Positions 61,817 through 64,000 of a DNA stretch of 64,000 bases are shown here, piece after piece (the first letter of the stretch is position 1; every line of letters begins with the position of its first letter). The DNA comes from Candidatus Heimdallarchaeota archaeon (lineage in GTDB: Archaea; Asgardarchaeota; Heimdallarchaeia; Hodarchaeales; Hodarchaeaceae). The notes under the pieces are model-generated. The model was not told the DNA's origin and did no database searches. It saw only the letters and a program-made list of their open reading frames with translations. A program made the translations under genes and the position numbers. The stretch covers positions 1,859,435 through 1,923,434 of the forward strand of contig CP070695.1 of NCBI GenBank assembly GCA_020353515.1, written 5' to 3'.

Positions 61817-62764
61817 ACCAAAAACAACATTAGTAGAAAATTCACGATTCAAGAAATCAATTATAAAATTCTTTGGAAAACGTATTTTTCCATCTTTCTG
61901 AAATAACGAGAGCTTTTCAGCAAAAGCTGTTTCAACATAGGTTAAAACTGACTCTGCAATGACACGGGTGACACCAAGATCAGACTCTTTGTCAGTAATT
62001 ATAGCACATAATACCCCCTCACGCTTAACCATTAAAATAGAATGATTTAAAGTATTTAATGATTGTAATCCCTCAGTAGGCCCCATCATTCCACTTGTAA
62101 ATTGATCAAATGCATTTAAAAACCCTGGAATCATATCAAGATCAAGACCATTCGTATTTCCATTGGTGAATAGGTATGAAGCAATCGGAATTCCAGTCGG
62201 GAGGTAGAGATAGAAACCAAGTAACTTAATTTGACTATCCCCAATATTCGTGGCAGTTTTCTGTGCAAACCAAGAAAGTGCTTCATCAAGATTTGTTCCA
62301 AGTTTAATCGAAACTTTAAAGATTCGAAATGAACGATTTGGATTTTGGATGGGAAGCTGAGGTAATCTAATTTTGTCAATTAATTTTTCTAAGCCAACGT
62401 GATTTAGATCGGATTTGTTTGCTAATATTAAAAGTGGAGCTTCTATATTCCAATCTAAACACTTCCAAAGCCAGTCGACTACTTCATCGAATTTTTCTGT
62501 ATCATTGGTATCAATGACAAAGATAATCCCTTGGGATAGCTGAATATAATTCTTCCAAAACAGTTGTCTGAAATGTTGATGACCACCTAAGTCAAAAAGT
62601 TGGAAAATATTTCCCTTCATTTCTATTACTTCGACATCTAGTCCTGCAGTTGGAAGTGTTTGGTGATACCTGCCAGTTTGGAGGCGGACACTTAGAGTGG
62701 TTTTCCCTGCGTTCTCTAATCCTACAATAGCTATCGGAATGCGCCTTTCGGAATGCGTATTCAA
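61808..62764 (-). CDS. Arf-like small GTPase with C-terminal roadblock/longin-like domain
   Basis: 318 residues. The first 170 form an Arf/Arl-type GTPase: G1 GLENAGKTTL (15-24), switch I Thr39 in TLPTAGLDVE, G3 DLGGHQHF (58-65), G4 ANKSDL (115-120) and G5 FKVSIKLG (149-156). His62 stands where Arf proteins have the catalytic Gln (DVGGQ). No myristoylation glycine is at position 2. The C-terminal 145 residues (LGFYLYLPTGIPIASYLF, IPGFLNAFDQFTSGMMG, HSILMVKREGVLCAIITD, VIAESVLTYVETAFAEKL) have the strand-helix-strand pattern of roadblock/longin-like domains, the folds of Arf/Rag GTPase partners. Start is TTG at 62764. Confidence 0.85.
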   Translation of the reverse strand: MNTHSERRIPIAIVGLENAGKTTLSVRLQTGRYHQTLPTAGLDVEVIEMKGNIFQLFDLGGHQHFRQLFWKNYIQLSQGIIFVIDTNDTEKFDEVVDWLWKCLDWNIEAPLLILANKSDLNHVGLEKLIDKIRLPQLPIQNPNRSFRIFKVSIKLGTNLDEALSWFAQKTATNIGDSQIKLLGFYLYLPTGIPIASYLFTNGNTNGLDLDMIPGFLNAFDQFTSGMMGPTEGLQSLNTLNHSILMVKREGVLCAIITDKESDLGVTRVIAESVLTYVETAFAEKLSLFQKDGKIRFPKNFIIDFLNREFSTNVVFGSP

Positions 62765-62983
62765 CAGATTTCAGACTCTTACTTAGAGATGAGATATAGT
62801 ATTTACATAGTATTTTCCCTAGTAATATATAAGATATCTCATTTACTTTTTTTTAAAATGTATTTTAGTAGAAATTTAATACCCAATAAGCCTTAAAAAT
62901 AGTTCTTATGTTATAGAAAAGTCTATACTATTATTCAACAATCTCCCTATATTATCTGTAAACATTCTAACTATCCATTAATA

Positions 62984-64000
62984 TTAACTACTTGTTAGGT
63001 AGTTTTCTACTAATTTCCTAGCAAAATCGATCAGATTCCCTTGTCTCTCGGGATTTGCATTTGGGTCAAATATTTCAATTTGTAGTGTGTTTAATTCCGT
63101 TGCCAAATGGAAGTGAATCCATTCATTAGCTTCTGTAATTAATTTAATGCCAACGAAGGTATCAATTGCATAATAACCAGTAGGAGGATGATTGAGAGTT
63201 GATGTGAAGAATTCCAACATTTTATTAACTGGAAAAGTGATTTCTGCTAATCTCTGTGGAAAAGTTTGATGTTTTCGATATAGATCCGTAGATTTAACCT
63301 GTTCACGTGCCATTTGTGTTAAGACAGTTAATGAAGCTACAATTCCATCAGATCCAGGAGCAAAAACTGGTAAAATAAATAGTCCTGTATCATTAAAACC
63401 ATAAATTGCTCGATTTTCTAGTACATTCCTTGCTAAAGCTCCAGGTTCTCCGTGGCCTGAAAAAAGAATATTCTTTTCTAGATGACTATAAACCGATGGA
63501 TGCACAGTACTACCCACTACAACTGTTGCATGAGGATCGGGATCATACCTAGAATGCAGATTCACTGAAGCTGTTTCCTCTGCTGTTCGAATTCGTCCTT
63601 GACTATCAACAATAATAGCGTGTCTAGCTTCAGCATCTAATGCAATTCCTAAATCTGCTCCAATCGTACCAACTATTTCCTTCAACCGAAGAAGAGATTG
63701 AGGATTTGGTAAAAATAACGGATTACGAGGACGATGTGCATTAAGAGTAATAACCTCACAGCCAAATTCACTTAGTAAATCAGGCATTATGAGCGATATT
63801 GGTCCGCACGCACAATCTATAACAACTCGGAGTTTAGCTTCCTCCATTGCCTTTTTACTATCATCAAAAAATCCTACAAGAGCACGATCATAAATCTTCA
63901 TAGCATCAGTAACACTGATCCATCCAACTTCAGTAGGCTTGGCACGCCTAATTTCTCGATTCTTGGCAATCTCAACTACTTTTTCAGTTCTTTTTCTTTC
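62984..64000 (-). CDS. Phosphohexomutase (PGM/PMM)-like protein with degenerate active-site loops, partial
   Basis: Domains 2-4 of the alpha-D-phosphohexomutase fold; the frame is open to the right edge, so the N-terminal domain with the phosphoserine loop lies outside. Fold marks: RVVIDCACGPISLIMPDLLSE, GADLGIALD, and the C-terminal NPERQGNLIDFARKL. The three visible catalytic loops have changed: the metal loop DGDxDR reads DAEARH (63620-63637), the sugar loop GGExSGH reads GFNDTGL (63380-63400), and the phosphate loop RPSGTEP reads HLATELN. The product may therefore be a non-catalytic paralogue or an enzyme with another chemistry. An ATG at 63901 is internal, since family sequence (GWISVTDAMKIYDRAL) continues upstream of it. 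Confidence 0.75.
   Translation of the reverse strand, partial: ERKRTEKVVEIAKNREIRRAKPTEVGWISVTDAMKIYDRALVGFFDDSKKAMEEAKLRVVIDCACGPISLIMPDLLSEFGCEVITLNAHRPRNPLFLPNPQSLLRLKEIVGTIGADLGIALDAEARHAIIVDSQGRIRTAEETASVNLHSRYDPDPHATVVVGSTVHPSVYSHLEKNILFSGHGEPGALARNVLENRAIYGFNDTGLFILPVFAPGSDGIVASLTVLTQMAREQVKSTDLYRKHQTFPQRLAEITFPVNKMLEFFTSTLNHPPTGYYAIDTFVGIKLITEANEWIHFHLATELNTLQIEIFDPNANPERQGNLIDFARKLVENYLTSS

Noticed and set aside
1..64000. CRISPR array, insertion sequence, integrase or prophage
   Set aside because: No regularly spaced direct repeats, no transposase or integrase motifs and no attachment-site-like repeats were seen; the window reads as ordinary chromosome.

Overview
The window looks like a piece of an Asgard archaeal chromosome, possibly Heimdallarchaeia-like; the lineage is not settled by this sequence alone. 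It is AT-rich and densely coded. The archaeal signs are TATA-type promoters with short leaders, Shine-Dalgarno sites built on GGAGGTGAT, many TTG starts, and surface proteins with PGF-type C-terminal anchors. The Asgard-like signs are a Rab/Ras-like GTPase, an Arf-like GTPase with an extra C-terminal domain, longin/roadblock-like sequence fused to an ABC ATPase, a polyproline protein and a Ste24-type protease.

Layout. 0.2-3.4 kb: an acetyltransferase with an orphan PD-(D/E)XK-like nuclease, then a TlpA/CcdA thiol-redox pair. 3.6-10.6 kb: an operon of a surface protein, an ABC ATPase with a 330-residue N-terminal extension, a large FtsX/MacB-type permease and a second ABC ATPase. 10.9-14 kb: an RDD membrane protein, a ribbon-helix-helix regulator overlapping a seven-helix membrane protein, a GDCCVxC zinc protein and a Ste24-like protease. 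14.3-20 kb: a 1917-residue subtilisin-fold surface protein without its catalytic residues. 20.3-28.3 kb: cysS, then a leftward metabolic group (unrecognised 427-residue protein, aminotransferase, homoserine dehydrogenase, tungsten aldehyde oxidoreductase, PatB/MalY lyase).

28.7-39.3 kb: a complete Dpp/Opp-type permease and ATPase set, small membrane and helix-turn-helix proteins, and two exported proteins with PGF anchors, one of them a solute-binding protein. 39.8-46.2 kb: another FtsX-type permease with two ABC ATPases (one carrying AbrB-like and zinc-ribbon tails), a membrane FKBP with a zinc finger, and a helical unknown. 46.4-53.7 kb: a second Dpp/Opp system. 54.1-64 kb: a lone Lrp ligand domain, a polyproline/zinc-ribbon protein, asnS, an archaeosortase-like protein, the two GTPases, an AbrB-like protein, a KaiC-like ATPase, lipoate ligase, and a phosphohexomutase-like gene that runs off the right edge.

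How it fits together. Much of the window concerns the cell surface: two oligopeptide importers with membrane-anchored binding proteins, two MacB-like systems, anchored surface proteins, and the archaeosortase-like enzyme that probably processes several of them. The strongest unusual observations are: both solute-binding proteins appear circularly permuted at the same point; the giant subtilase is a pseudoprotease; a 16-bp palindromic site is shared between the ribbon-helix-helix gene and the 3.6-kb surface operon; and several uncommon domain fusions occur. All assignments come from reading the sequence; no database search was run.
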